Shown here: positions 37,001-43,782 of the stretch, piece after piece
How the letters are laid out: each line of letters begins with the position of its first letter
Position numbering within the stretch: the stretch's first letter is position 1
Origin: Azospirillum agricola
GTDB taxonomy: Bacteria > Pseudomonadota > Alphaproteobacteria > Azospirillales > Azospirillaceae
Reading direction: 5' to 3'
NCBI RefSeq assembly: GCF_017876095.1
Contig: NZ_JAGINM010000002.1
Span: forward strand, 248,001-312,000
Length of the DNA: 64,000 bases
Notes under the pieces: model-generated
What the model saw: the letters and a program-made list of their open reading frames with translations, nothing else
Database searches by the model: none
What the model was told of the DNA's origin: nothing
Translations under genes and position numbers: made by a program

Positions 37001-37360
37001 ACCTGCAACGGCCGCCGCGTGCCGCTGGTCCCGACCGGAACCGAGGGCGAGTTCGTCGGCGGCGTGCGGTACCGCGCGTGGCAGCCGCCCTCCTGCCTGC
37101 ACCCGACCATCCCGGTCCACACGCCCTTGATCTTCGACATCGTCGACACCTGGGCGGGCCGGTCGATCGGCGGCAGCACCTATCACGTCATGCATCCGGG
37201 CGGGCGCAACTACGACACCTTCCCGGTCAACGCCAACGAGGCGGAGGGCCGTCGCCTCGCCCGCTTCTTCCCCTTCGGCCACACGCCGGGTCCGATGACG
37301 GTGCCGGGCGAGGAACGCAACCCGCAGTTCCCGATGACGCTGGACCTGCGGCGGGGGTAG
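34004..37360 (+). CDS. Transglutaminase-like/DUF2126 putative amidoligase
   Basis: A 1118-aa two-part protein. Residues 1-300 are a bacterial transglutaminase-like domain with an intact triad: Cys180 (RTGSCRDSAW), His229 (DLHAWTEV) and Asp245 (GLDPTSG). The N-terminal beta-domain (NHKTIYRYDRLVSLGPQIVR) belongs to it. The remainder, from about residue 330 (LGHRVDEDLKTGDVRLTMGG, EPTF), is DUF2126, a putative COOH-NH2 amidoligase family. The start ATG 34004 follows AGGAAAGAGGCGGGG. In other bacteria this protein clusters with circularly permuted ATP-grasp/alpha-E and transglutaminase genes, as it does here downstream, and the set is predicted to build and ligate small peptides. The substrate is unknown. 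No signal peptide is visible, so it probably works in the cytosol. Confidence 0.92.
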   Translation: MAIHVALNHKTIYRYDRLVSLGPQIVRLRPAPHCRTPILSYSLRVTPKHHFLNWQQDPQSNYQARFVFPEKTREFIVEVDLVAEIASINPFDFFLEEKAQSFPFAYEDWLEKELRPYLETETVEPALAAYLATVPREPTPTINFLIDLNQRLQKDIGYVIRLEPGIQTCEETLTRRTGSCRDSAWLLVQILRHMGLAARFVSGYLIQLTADQKALDGPSGTETDFTDLHAWTEVFLPGAGWVGLDPTSGLLAGEGHIPLACTPDASSAAPISGLVDEAEVEFDHAMSVTRIYEAPRVTKPYTPQQWSAIEALGHRVDEDLKTGDVRLTMGGEPTFVSIDDMEGAEWNTAAVGPNKRRLAADLIHRMMKRFAPGGLLHFGQGKWYPGESLPRWAMTVYWRRDGEAMWANTDLLAKENVDYGHTAQDAGVFLVTLAKRLGVDPAVVLAAYEDSWHYLNKEAKLPINVDPLNSKLDDKEERERLARVFTRGLNEPVGFAMPINRRMTQKGPVWLSSTWPLRQEKLVLIPGDSPVGYRLPLGSLPWVSKSDYPYAWETDPFEERQPLPPHPLQRSVDARRTARDSDRGVHGEAREAQRQRVMAEVRAEVPEEGKSAWWIVRTALTCEARNGRLHLFMPPMSTLEDYLAMLAEIEATAVELDMPVVIEGYQPPKDPRLNSLAVTPDPGVIEVNIHPAHSWDELVRNTLDLYEDARQSRLCAEKFMIDGRHTGTGGGNHVVMGGATAADSPFLRRPDLLRSLITYWQNHPALSYVFSGMFIGPTSQAPRVDEARDDQLYELDIAFTEIDRQIASFGQCPPWMIDRILRNLLVDVQGNTHRAEFCIDKLYSPDSSTGRLGLVEFRAFEMPPHAEMSLTQQLLMRALVARFWKTPYKGRLVRWGNELHDRFMLPHFVQQDLADVLQDLRDHGYPLEDAWFAPHMNFRFPTYGQVSQRGITMELRMALEPWHVLGEEPGGGGTVRYVDSSVERVQVRVTGLIDARYAITCNGRRVPLVPTGTEGEFVGGVRYRAWQPPSCLHPTIPVHTPLIFDIVDTWAGRSIGGSTYHVMHPGGRNYDTFPVNANEAEGRRLARFFPFGHTPGPMTVPGEERNPQFPMTLDLRRG

Positions 37361-37585
37361 CACGGGAGGGGGCGGAGAGCTTTCACGATTCGCCCCCTTC
37401 ACCCATCTCTCTTCACCGCAACCTTCAGCAGAGCAGCGGCCGGAACGCCTCCGGCCGCCTACCCATATATGCAGTGAATCACTTTTTCCGATAGATTGTC
37501 GATATTCATACCCGCATCACGGTTATCGGCCATACCCTCACCCGCTGAAGGCGACAAGCCATCAACCTGCTGGGGGACAACAGGG

Positions 37586-39640
37586 ATGAAAGCCAGGATT
37601 TTCGGAACCGCCGCAGCCGCCAGCCTTCTGCTGAGCGCCTGCGCCGAGCCGCCGGCCCCGCCGCGCGAGGTTCCGGTCAAGCCGCCGACGCAGATCGACG
37701 GCGTCTGGTACCTCGACCAGAACTGGTCGCAGGACGCGCGCCAGTGGTATTACAACACGAGCCAGGGCTCGCAGATCATGCGCTATGACTGGTTCATGGC
37801 GCTGGAGGATCCGCAGACCAAGGCGCCCTTCGTCAAGAGCCTGTCCCGTTACGGCTATCCCGCCGACGCGGCCGGCAAATGGAATCCGGACGGGCTGCCG
37901 CTCGGCTTCGTCAAGGACGTCGATCCCGACAAGACGGCCTGGTTCGGCATGACCTGCGCCGCCTGCCACACCGGCGACCTGACGGTCAACGGCAAGACGC
38001 TGCGCCTCGACGGCGCGGTGACCACCGGCGACCTCTACGGCCTGATCAGCGCGATCCGCGACGCGGTCCACACCACCACCACCGTGGACGGCGTGTTCGA
38101 GCCCTTCTCCAACCGCGTGCTCGGCCCCAACGCCAACCCGCAGCAGCGGCTGGCGCTCCTCGAACAGCTCAAGGCGTTCGACGCCCGCTTCACCGCCTTC
38201 GTGGCGCAGAGCACCCCGGCCACCCCCTGGGGGCCGATGCGCACCGACGCCTTCGGCATGATCTTCAACCGGGTGTCGGGGATCGACCTGAACATCCCGA
38301 AGAACAACCGGCCGCCCGACGCGCCGGTCAGCTACCCCTTCCTGTGGGACGCCCCGCACCAGCCCTGGGTGCAGTGGAACGGCCTGCTGCCCAACAACAG
38401 CGCCTTCGACGCGCTGGGGCGAAACGCCGGCGAGGTGCTGGGCGTGTTCGGCGACGTGACGCTGAAGAAGCCCACCATCATGCATTATTACTACGATTCG
38501 ACCGTGCGCGGGCGGAACCTCGTGGCGATGGAGAACCAGCTCCGCCAGCTCCGGTCCCCGGTCTGGCCGGACTCCATCGCCGGCACCGTCGACATCGTCA
38601 AGGCGGCGGCCGGCGCCGATCTCTACCAGCAGAATTGCGTGAGCTGCCACACGCTCCTGCCGCGCGGCGAGACCTACACCACCGCCCCCATCCACATGGA
38701 GCCGCTGTTCACCTGGCCCTACCCGAACGATCCCGCAAAGGTCATCGCCGCCTTCAACATGATCTGCACCCAGGGCATCGAGGCGGCGGTCACGGCGAAG
38801 ATGGTGGCGGTCAACTACGCCTCCGACCCGAAGATGGCGGTGGACGCGCTGTGCCGCCAGTCCGACACCGGGGCCATCGCCGGCGTCGCCATGCCGCCGG
38901 AGCTGCTGGGCGGAGCCAAGCTGAAGAATCCGGACACCGCCGTCAACCTGCTGTCCAACGCGGTGATCGGCGCGATGCTCGGCGACATCGTCAAGGATCC
39001 GGGGCTGATCGACGACATCATCAAGAGCGGTTCCGGGGGCGGGTCCGCAACCCCGGCCTGGGCCGCCCCGTCACAGTCGCAGTCGCAGTCGCAGTCGCAG
39101 TCGCAGTCGGCCGCCCTGTCCGCCGCCGCGTCCCAGCCGCCCGGCAAGCCGCTCGACACCACCCCCTTCGTCAAGGCGGGCGCGCCGCTGACCGACCAGC
39201 ACCGGAAGATCATCAGCGTCCTGCAAGCCTCCAGCAGGGTGAAGCCGCCGGTCCCCGCCGCCGGACCGAGCAGGGCAGCGGCGGAAAAGGCGAAGGACCC
39301 CGCCAAGGCGACACAGGAGTTCGCGGACACCATCAAGAGGCTGCTCGCCTACAAGGCGCGCCCGCTCGACGGCGTCTGGGCGACGGCTCCCTACATGCAC
39401 AACGGCTCGGTGCCGAACCTGTACGAGATGCTGCTGCCGGCGGCCCAGCGCTCGGCCAGCTTCCGGATGGGCGGCGGCGCCCTCGACCCGGTCAAGGTCG
39501 GCGTTGATTCGGCGGCGCCAAGCTCGACCTTCCTGTTCGACACCAGCAAGCCGGGCAACCGGAACAGCGGGCACGAGTTCGGCGCCCATCTGACCGACAC
39601 CCAGCGCTGGCAGCTGCTGGAGTATCTGAAGACCCTCTGA
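37586..39640 (+). CDS. RoxA-like di-haem c-type cytochrome lipoprotein
   Basis: A 684-aa exported protein. The signal ends in a lipobox (LLLSAC, Cys19), so a lipid-anchored periplasmic or outer-membrane location is likely. Two haem c sites are present: CAACH (124-128) and CVSCH (351-355). YPFLWDAPHQPWVQWNG (about 250-266) resembles the region around the active haem of rubber oxygenase RoxA, and APYMHNGSVPNLYEMLLP near the end is shared with MauG/RoxA-type cytochromes. The length also matches RoxA. A linker at about residues 497-509 contains (Ser-Gln)6-Ser from a DNA microsatellite. It lies between the two halves of the amidoligase/ATP-grasp cluster with 225 bp on each side, so it may be a separate unit. 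Confidence 0.82.
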   Translation: MKARIFGTAAAASLLLSACAEPPAPPREVPVKPPTQIDGVWYLDQNWSQDARQWYYNTSQGSQIMRYDWFMALEDPQTKAPFVKSLSRYGYPADAAGKWNPDGLPLGFVKDVDPDKTAWFGMTCAACHTGDLTVNGKTLRLDGAVTTGDLYGLISAIRDAVHTTTTVDGVFEPFSNRVLGPNANPQQRLALLEQLKAFDARFTAFVAQSTPATPWGPMRTDAFGMIFNRVSGIDLNIPKNNRPPDAPVSYPFLWDAPHQPWVQWNGLLPNNSAFDALGRNAGEVLGVFGDVTLKKPTIMHYYYDSTVRGRNLVAMENQLRQLRSPVWPDSIAGTVDIVKAAAGADLYQQNCVSCHTLLPRGETYTTAPIHMEPLFTWPYPNDPAKVIAAFNMICTQGIEAAVTAKMVAVNYASDPKMAVDALCRQSDTGAIAGVAMPPELLGGAKLKNPDTAVNLLSNAVIGAMLGDIVKDPGLIDDIIKSGSGGGSATPAWAAPSQSQSQSQSQSQSAALSAAASQPPGKPLDTTPFVKAGAPLTDQHRKIISVLQASSRVKPPVPAAGPSRAAAEKAKDPAKATQEFADTIKRLLAYKARPLDGVWATAPYMHNGSVPNLYEMLLPAAQRSASFRMGGGALDPVKVGVDSAAPSSTFLFDTSKPGNRNSGHEFGAHLTDTQRWQLLEYLKTL
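39074..39109 (+). repeat. (CAGTCG)6 microsatellite inside the di-haem cytochrome gene
   Basis: Six exact copies of the hexamer CAGTCG encode Gln-Ser repeats. Slippage would change length in steps of two residues and keep the frame. The repeat falls in a low-complexity linker between the second haem part and the C-terminal domain. Confidence 0.9.
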
Positions 39641-39862
39641 CCGCATCGCCCGATATCGATCGGGGGAGCGATCCGGGGACCGCCGCCGGGGTACGCCGCA
39701 AGCCGGCGCCGGCGGCGGTCTTTCCTGAACGAACGGCCTAGCGGCATGATCCGGAAGGAATATTGCGCCATCGGAAGCCGTTCCGGCCCGCCGTTCTTGC
39801 ATCGGCGGGCCGGGACGTTCACACTGTTGCTTCCTTCATAGGCAAAAAGCACCGTCCCGACC

Positions 39863-42460
39863 TTGTCCCAGTACGATCCCTCCGCCGCCGCACCGGCCAA
39901 CGCACCCCTGATGGGAACGCAACCGGTGCCCTTCGCCCAGGGATCGCTGTTCGGCGAGGCCGACGCCATGGGCTACGGCTCCGGCCAGGTCTATGACGAG
40001 ATGGTGACCGGCCAGGGCCGGCTGCGGCCGCACTGGCAGACCTTCATGAGCACGCTCGGCCCCCTCGACGCCGACCTGATGGCGGTGCGCTGGGAGGAGG
40101 CGCGGCGGCTGCTGCACCAGAACGGCGTCACCTACAACATCTACGGCGACCCCAAGGGGATGGAGCGCCCCTGGCCGCTCGACATGATGCCGCTGCTGCT
40201 GCCGGCGCACGAGTGGAAGGCCATCGAATCGGGGCTGATCCAGCGCGCCTCGCTGCTCAACGCCATCCTGACCGACCTCTACGGCCCGCAGACCCTGACC
40301 CGCTACGGCCGGCTGCCCCCGGCGGTCATCCACGCCGATCCGGGATTCCGCCGCGCCGTCCACGGCATCCGCGTTCCGAACGACGTCCATCTGCATTTCT
40401 ACGCCGCCGACCTCGCCCGCGCGCCGGACGGGCGCTGGTGGGTGCTGTCCGACCGCACCCAGGCGCCGAGCGGCAGCGGCTACACGCTGGAAAACCGCGC
40501 GGTGATGGCGAAGGTGCTGCCCGACAGCTTCCGCCATTGCCAGGTCGAGCGGCTCGCCCCCTTCTTCGACACGCTGAAGGAGACGCTGCTGTCGATCAGC
40601 CCGCGCCGCGAACGGTCGCGCGTGGTGCTGCTGACCCCCGGCCCCTACAACGAGACCTATTTCGAGCATGTCTACATCGCCCGCTACCTCGGCATCACGC
40701 TGGTGGAGGGGGCGGACCTGACGGTGCGCGACCGGCAGGTGTTCCTGAAGACCCTGTCGGGGCTGGAGCCGGTCGACGTCATCCTGCGGCGGCTCGACGC
40801 CGACTTCGCCGATCCGCTGGAGCTGCGCGCCGACAGCTCGCTGGGCGTCGCCGGGCTGATCGAGGCGGTGCGCGCCGGCACGGTGGTGGTGGCCAACGCG
40901 CTGGGCTCCGGCCTGATGGAATCGATGGCGATCAAGTCGTCGCTGCCGACGCTGTGCCGCCATCTGCTGGGCGAGGAGCTGCGGCTGCCCGGCGTGGCGA
41001 GCTGGTGGTGCGGCAACGACGCCGAGCGCGCCTACGTCATCGACCATCTCGACGGGCTGGTCCTCAAGCCGGCCTTCCCGTCCCTGCCCTTCGAGCCGAT
41101 CTTCGGTGCCACCCTGGCGGCCGGCGAGAAGGCGGCGCTGGTCGAGAAGATCCGGCAGCGCCCCTGGTATTACGTGGCGCAGGAGCAGATGGCGCTCTCC
41201 ACCGCCCCGGTCTGGCAGGACGGCAAGCTCCAGCCGCGCCCGCTGGTGCTGCGCGTCTTCCTGTGCGCCACCCCAAGCGGCGGCTACACGGTGATGCCCG
41301 GCGGCCTGACCCGCGTGTCGAGCGAATCCGGCCGGCTGGTGGTGTCGATGCAGCGCGGCGGCGGCAGCAAGGACACCTGGATCCTCGCCGCCCGCCGGTC
41401 GGAGGTGGCGCCCGCCCAGCCGCGCCCGGCCATCGCCACCGAACCGACGCCCGCCGTCGCCCGTCCCGCCGCCGGCGACCTGCCGAGCCGCGTCGCCGAC
41501 GGGTTGTACTGGCTGGGCCGCTACGCCGAACGGTCGGAGGGAACGGTTCGGCTGCTGCGCGCCACCCAGGGCCGGCTGACCGACGGCAACATGCCGGGCG
41601 CCTCGGCGCAGCTCCGCCCGCTGCTGACGCTCCAGGCGTCGACCGGCATGATCCCCTGGGAGATGACCCGCGTCACCGAGGCGGGCGGCGGGCGCGGCCT
41701 GCGCGACGCGCTCTATTCCGCCGTGGTCGATCCCGATCACCCGAACAGCCTGCGCTCGCAGGTCCTCCGGCTGCACCGCACCGCCTATTCGGTGCGCGAC
41801 CGGCTGTCGATGGACATGTGGCGCGTCATCTCCACCATCGACCGCCAGACCCAGCCGCCGCGCGTCCGCCTGGACGCCGCCGCCCTGCTGCTGCGCATGG
41901 ACGACCTGATGACCAGCCTCGCCGCCGTCGCCGGGCTGGAGCAGGAGAGCATGACGCGCGGCCCCGGCTGGCGCTTCCTCGACATCGGACGGCGGATCGA
42001 GCGGGCGCTGCACACGGTCGCCGTGCTGCGCGGCATCCGCATCGCCGACCTCGATCGCCAGGACGAGGCGGTGCAGGCCGCCTCGCTCGCCGTCCTGCTG
42101 GAGCTGGGAGAGAGCGTGATGACCTACCGCGCCCGCTACCTGACCAGCGTGCAGCGCACCCCGGTGCTGGAGCTGCTGCTGGCCGACGAGGGCAACCCGC
42201 GCGCGCTGGCCTTCCAGCTCGCGGCGCTGGAGCGGCATCTCAGCGCCCTGCCCAACCACGGCGCCGGCAGCACCGGCGACCCGACCGGCGGCGCCCTGTC
42301 GATCGTCGCCGCCGCGCGCGGCAGCCTGCGCAAGCCGGAGGCCCTGCGGTCGAGCGACGCCCTGCACACGCTGCTCGACACGCTGGCGATGTCGCTGCCG
42401 GACATATCCAACTTCCTCGCACACGCGTATTTCAGCCATGCCTTCGCCCGATCGGCCTGA
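39863..42460 (+). CDS. Circularly permuted ATP-grasp / alpha-E fusion protein
   Basis: A fusion of two families that are often separate genes (865 aa). Residues about 30-500 are a circularly permuted type 2 ATP-grasp ligase: GVTYNIYGDPKGMERPWPLD, LIQRASLLNAILTDLYGPQ, LSDRTQAPSGSGYTLENR, DVILRRLDADFADPLELR, and DGLVLKPAFPSLPFEPIF-type strands. Residues about 535-860 are the helical alpha-E domain (RVADGLYWLGRYAERSEGTV). ATP-grasp enzymes form amide bonds via acyl phosphates. The frame starts at TTG 39863 (LSQYDPSAAA); an ATG at 39911 is an alternative. Its stop lies 23 bp inside the next gene, the second transglutaminase, so both are co-expressed. Confidence 0.92.
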   Translation: MSQYDPSAAAPANAPLMGTQPVPFAQGSLFGEADAMGYGSGQVYDEMVTGQGRLRPHWQTFMSTLGPLDADLMAVRWEEARRLLHQNGVTYNIYGDPKGMERPWPLDMMPLLLPAHEWKAIESGLIQRASLLNAILTDLYGPQTLTRYGRLPPAVIHADPGFRRAVHGIRVPNDVHLHFYAADLARAPDGRWWVLSDRTQAPSGSGYTLENRAVMAKVLPDSFRHCQVERLAPFFDTLKETLLSISPRRERSRVVLLTPGPYNETYFEHVYIARYLGITLVEGADLTVRDRQVFLKTLSGLEPVDVILRRLDADFADPLELRADSSLGVAGLIEAVRAGTVVVANALGSGLMESMAIKSSLPTLCRHLLGEELRLPGVASWWCGNDAERAYVIDHLDGLVLKPAFPSLPFEPIFGATLAAGEKAALVEKIRQRPWYYVAQEQMALSTAPVWQDGKLQPRPLVLRVFLCATPSGGYTVMPGGLTRVSSESGRLVVSMQRGGGSKDTWILAARRSEVAPAQPRPAIATEPTPAVARPAAGDLPSRVADGLYWLGRYAERSEGTVRLLRATQGRLTDGNMPGASAQLRPLLTLQASTGMIPWEMTRVTEAGGGRGLRDALYSAVVDPDHPNSLRSQVLRLHRTAYSVRDRLSMDMWRVISTIDRQTQPPRVRLDAAALLLRMDDLMTSLAAVAGLEQESMTRGPGWRFLDIGRRIERALHTVAVLRGIRIADLDRQDEAVQAASLAVLLELGESVMTYRARYLTSVQRTPVLELLLADEGNPRALAFQLAALERHLSALPNHGAGSTGDPTGGALSIVAAARGSLRKPEALRSSDALHTLLDTLAMSLPDISNFLAHAYFSHAFARSA

Positions 42461-43391
42461 CCCCGCCCCCGCCGCCGCCGCCGCCCAGGGCTCCGCCCCG
42501 GCGGCCCCCATGCGCTACCGCGTGCGCCACGAGACAGCGTACGACTATGGCGAGGATGTGCCGGTCTCGCACCATCTGCTGCATCTGACCGCCCGGCCGC
42601 ACCCGCGCCAGCGGGTCCGCCGCGCCCTGCTGACGGTGGAGCCGGCTCCGGCGGTGCGCAGCGACCGTGTTGATTATTTCGGCAACACCGTCACCTACGT
42701 CGCCGTGCAGGAGCCGCACCGGACCTTCAGCGTCATCGCCGAGAGCGAGGTCGAGGTTCATGACCAGCCGCCGCTGGACACCGCCGCGACGCAATCCTGG
42801 GAGCATGTCCGCGACAGCCTGCGCGGCCTGTCCGGCCCGGACGACGGGGCGGAGATCACGCAATACTGCTTCGACAGCGCGCTGGTGAAGGCCAGTCCGG
42901 AGCTGATGGACTACGCCCGCGTCTCCTTCACCGCCGGGCGGCCGGTGGCGTCGGCGGTCGTCGACCTGATGCAGCGGGTCAACAGGGATTTCGCCTTCGA
43001 TCCGGCGGCGACCACCGTCGCCACGCCGATGGCCGAGGTCATGCGCAAGCGGCGCGGGGTCTGCCAGGACTTCGCCCACATCATCGTCGGCTGCGTCCGC
43101 ACGATGGGGCTGCCGGCCCGCTACGTGTCGGGCTATCTGCGCACCCTGCCGCCGCCCGGCCAGCCCCGTCTGGTCGGCGCCGACGTCAGCCACGCCTGGG
43201 CCTCGGTCTGGTGCGGCCCGGCCGGCTGGCTCGACGTCTGCCCGACCAACGCCTGCGTCGCCAACCGCGACTTCATCACCGTGGCCTGGGGGCGCGACTA
43301 CGACGACGTCAGCCCGGCGCGCGGCGTGCTGATCGGCGGCGTCGGCCACGGCCTGACCGTCAGCGTCGACGTGGAGCCGCTGGAGGGCTGA
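42438..43391 (+). CDS. Transglutaminase-like cysteine protease family protein
   Basis: A 317-aa protein of the bacterial transglutaminase-like family. The N-terminal beta-sandwich (MRYRVRHETAYDYGEDVPVS) precedes the papain-like core with Cys209 (GVCQDFAH), His252 (SHAWASV) and Asp266 (WLDVCPTN). Such proteins cleave or cross-link amide bonds. The ATG at 42438 overlaps the ATP-grasp gene by 23 bp; ATG 42510 (MRYRVRHE) would give the core domain only. The combination with amidoligase and ATP-grasp/alpha-E is conserved across proteobacteria. It closes the row and is convergent with the response regulator gene, 10 bp away. Confidence 0.92.
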   Translation: MPSPDRPDPAPAAAAAQGSAPAAPMRYRVRHETAYDYGEDVPVSHHLLHLTARPHPRQRVRRALLTVEPAPAVRSDRVDYFGNTVTYVAVQEPHRTFSVIAESEVEVHDQPPLDTAATQSWEHVRDSLRGLSGPDDGAEITQYCFDSALVKASPELMDYARVSFTAGRPVASAVVDLMQRVNRDFAFDPAATTVATPMAEVMRKRRGVCQDFAHIIVGCVRTMGLPARYVSGYLRTLPPPGQPRLVGADVSHAWASVWCGPAGWLDVCPTNACVANRDFITVAWGRDYDDVSPARGVLIGGVGHGLTVSVDVEPLEG

Positions 43392-43401
43392 TGAGCGCCG
43401 C

Positions 43402-43782
43402 TCAAGCCGTCCGCGGCACGCCCAGCATGCGCCGCAGCGTCTCCAGGATCGTCTGCGGGTTCACCGGCTTGCTGAGGATCTCCAGCGGCTTCCAGCGCTC
43501 GTCCGTCAGGTCGGTGTCCTGGGTCAGGAAGCCGGTCATCACCAGCACCGGCAGCGTGACATGGCGCGCCCGCATCTCGCGGATCAGCGCGTGCCCGTCC
43601 ATGCGCGGCATCCGCAGGTCGGTGATCAGCGCGTCGGCCGGATCCTCGGCGTAGCGCTCCATCGCCTCGATCCCGTCCCCGGCCAGCGTCACGCGAAAGC
43701 CCTTGATCGACAGGAAATCCTCCAGGGCCATCGCGGCCAGGGCCTCGTCCTCGGCGACCAGGATGTGGAAGGGGTCAGGCAT
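43402..43782 (-). CDS. Single-domain CheY-like response regulator
   Basis: A stand-alone receiver domain of 126 aa. The acidic cluster is VAEDEAL, phospho-acceptor Asp55 lies in LITDLRMPRMDG, Thr in VLVMTGF, and the Lys in ILSKPVNP. No output domain follows, so it should act by protein contact or as a phosphate relay. ATG 43782 overlaps the end of the histidine kinase gene by eight bases, which makes the two translationally coupled partners. It is convergent with the transglutaminase gene. The target of the pathway cannot be read from the sequence. Confidence 0.92.
   Translation of the reverse strand: MPDPFHILVAEDEALAAMALEDFLSIKGFRVTLAGDGIEAMERYAEDPADALITDLRMPRMDGHALIREMRARHVTLPVLVMTGFLTQDTDLTDERWKPLEILSKPVNPQTILETLRRMLGVPRTA

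Noticed and set aside
33932..37402. A 1156-codon open frame on the minus strand
   Set aside because: It lies entirely antisense to the transglutaminase/DUF2126 gene, has the composition of a GC-rich shadow frame and shows no family motif.
39836..42511. An 891-codon open frame on the minus strand
   Set aside because: It is antisense to the ATP-grasp/alpha-E gene, which has clear family motifs; the frame is a codon-bias shadow.
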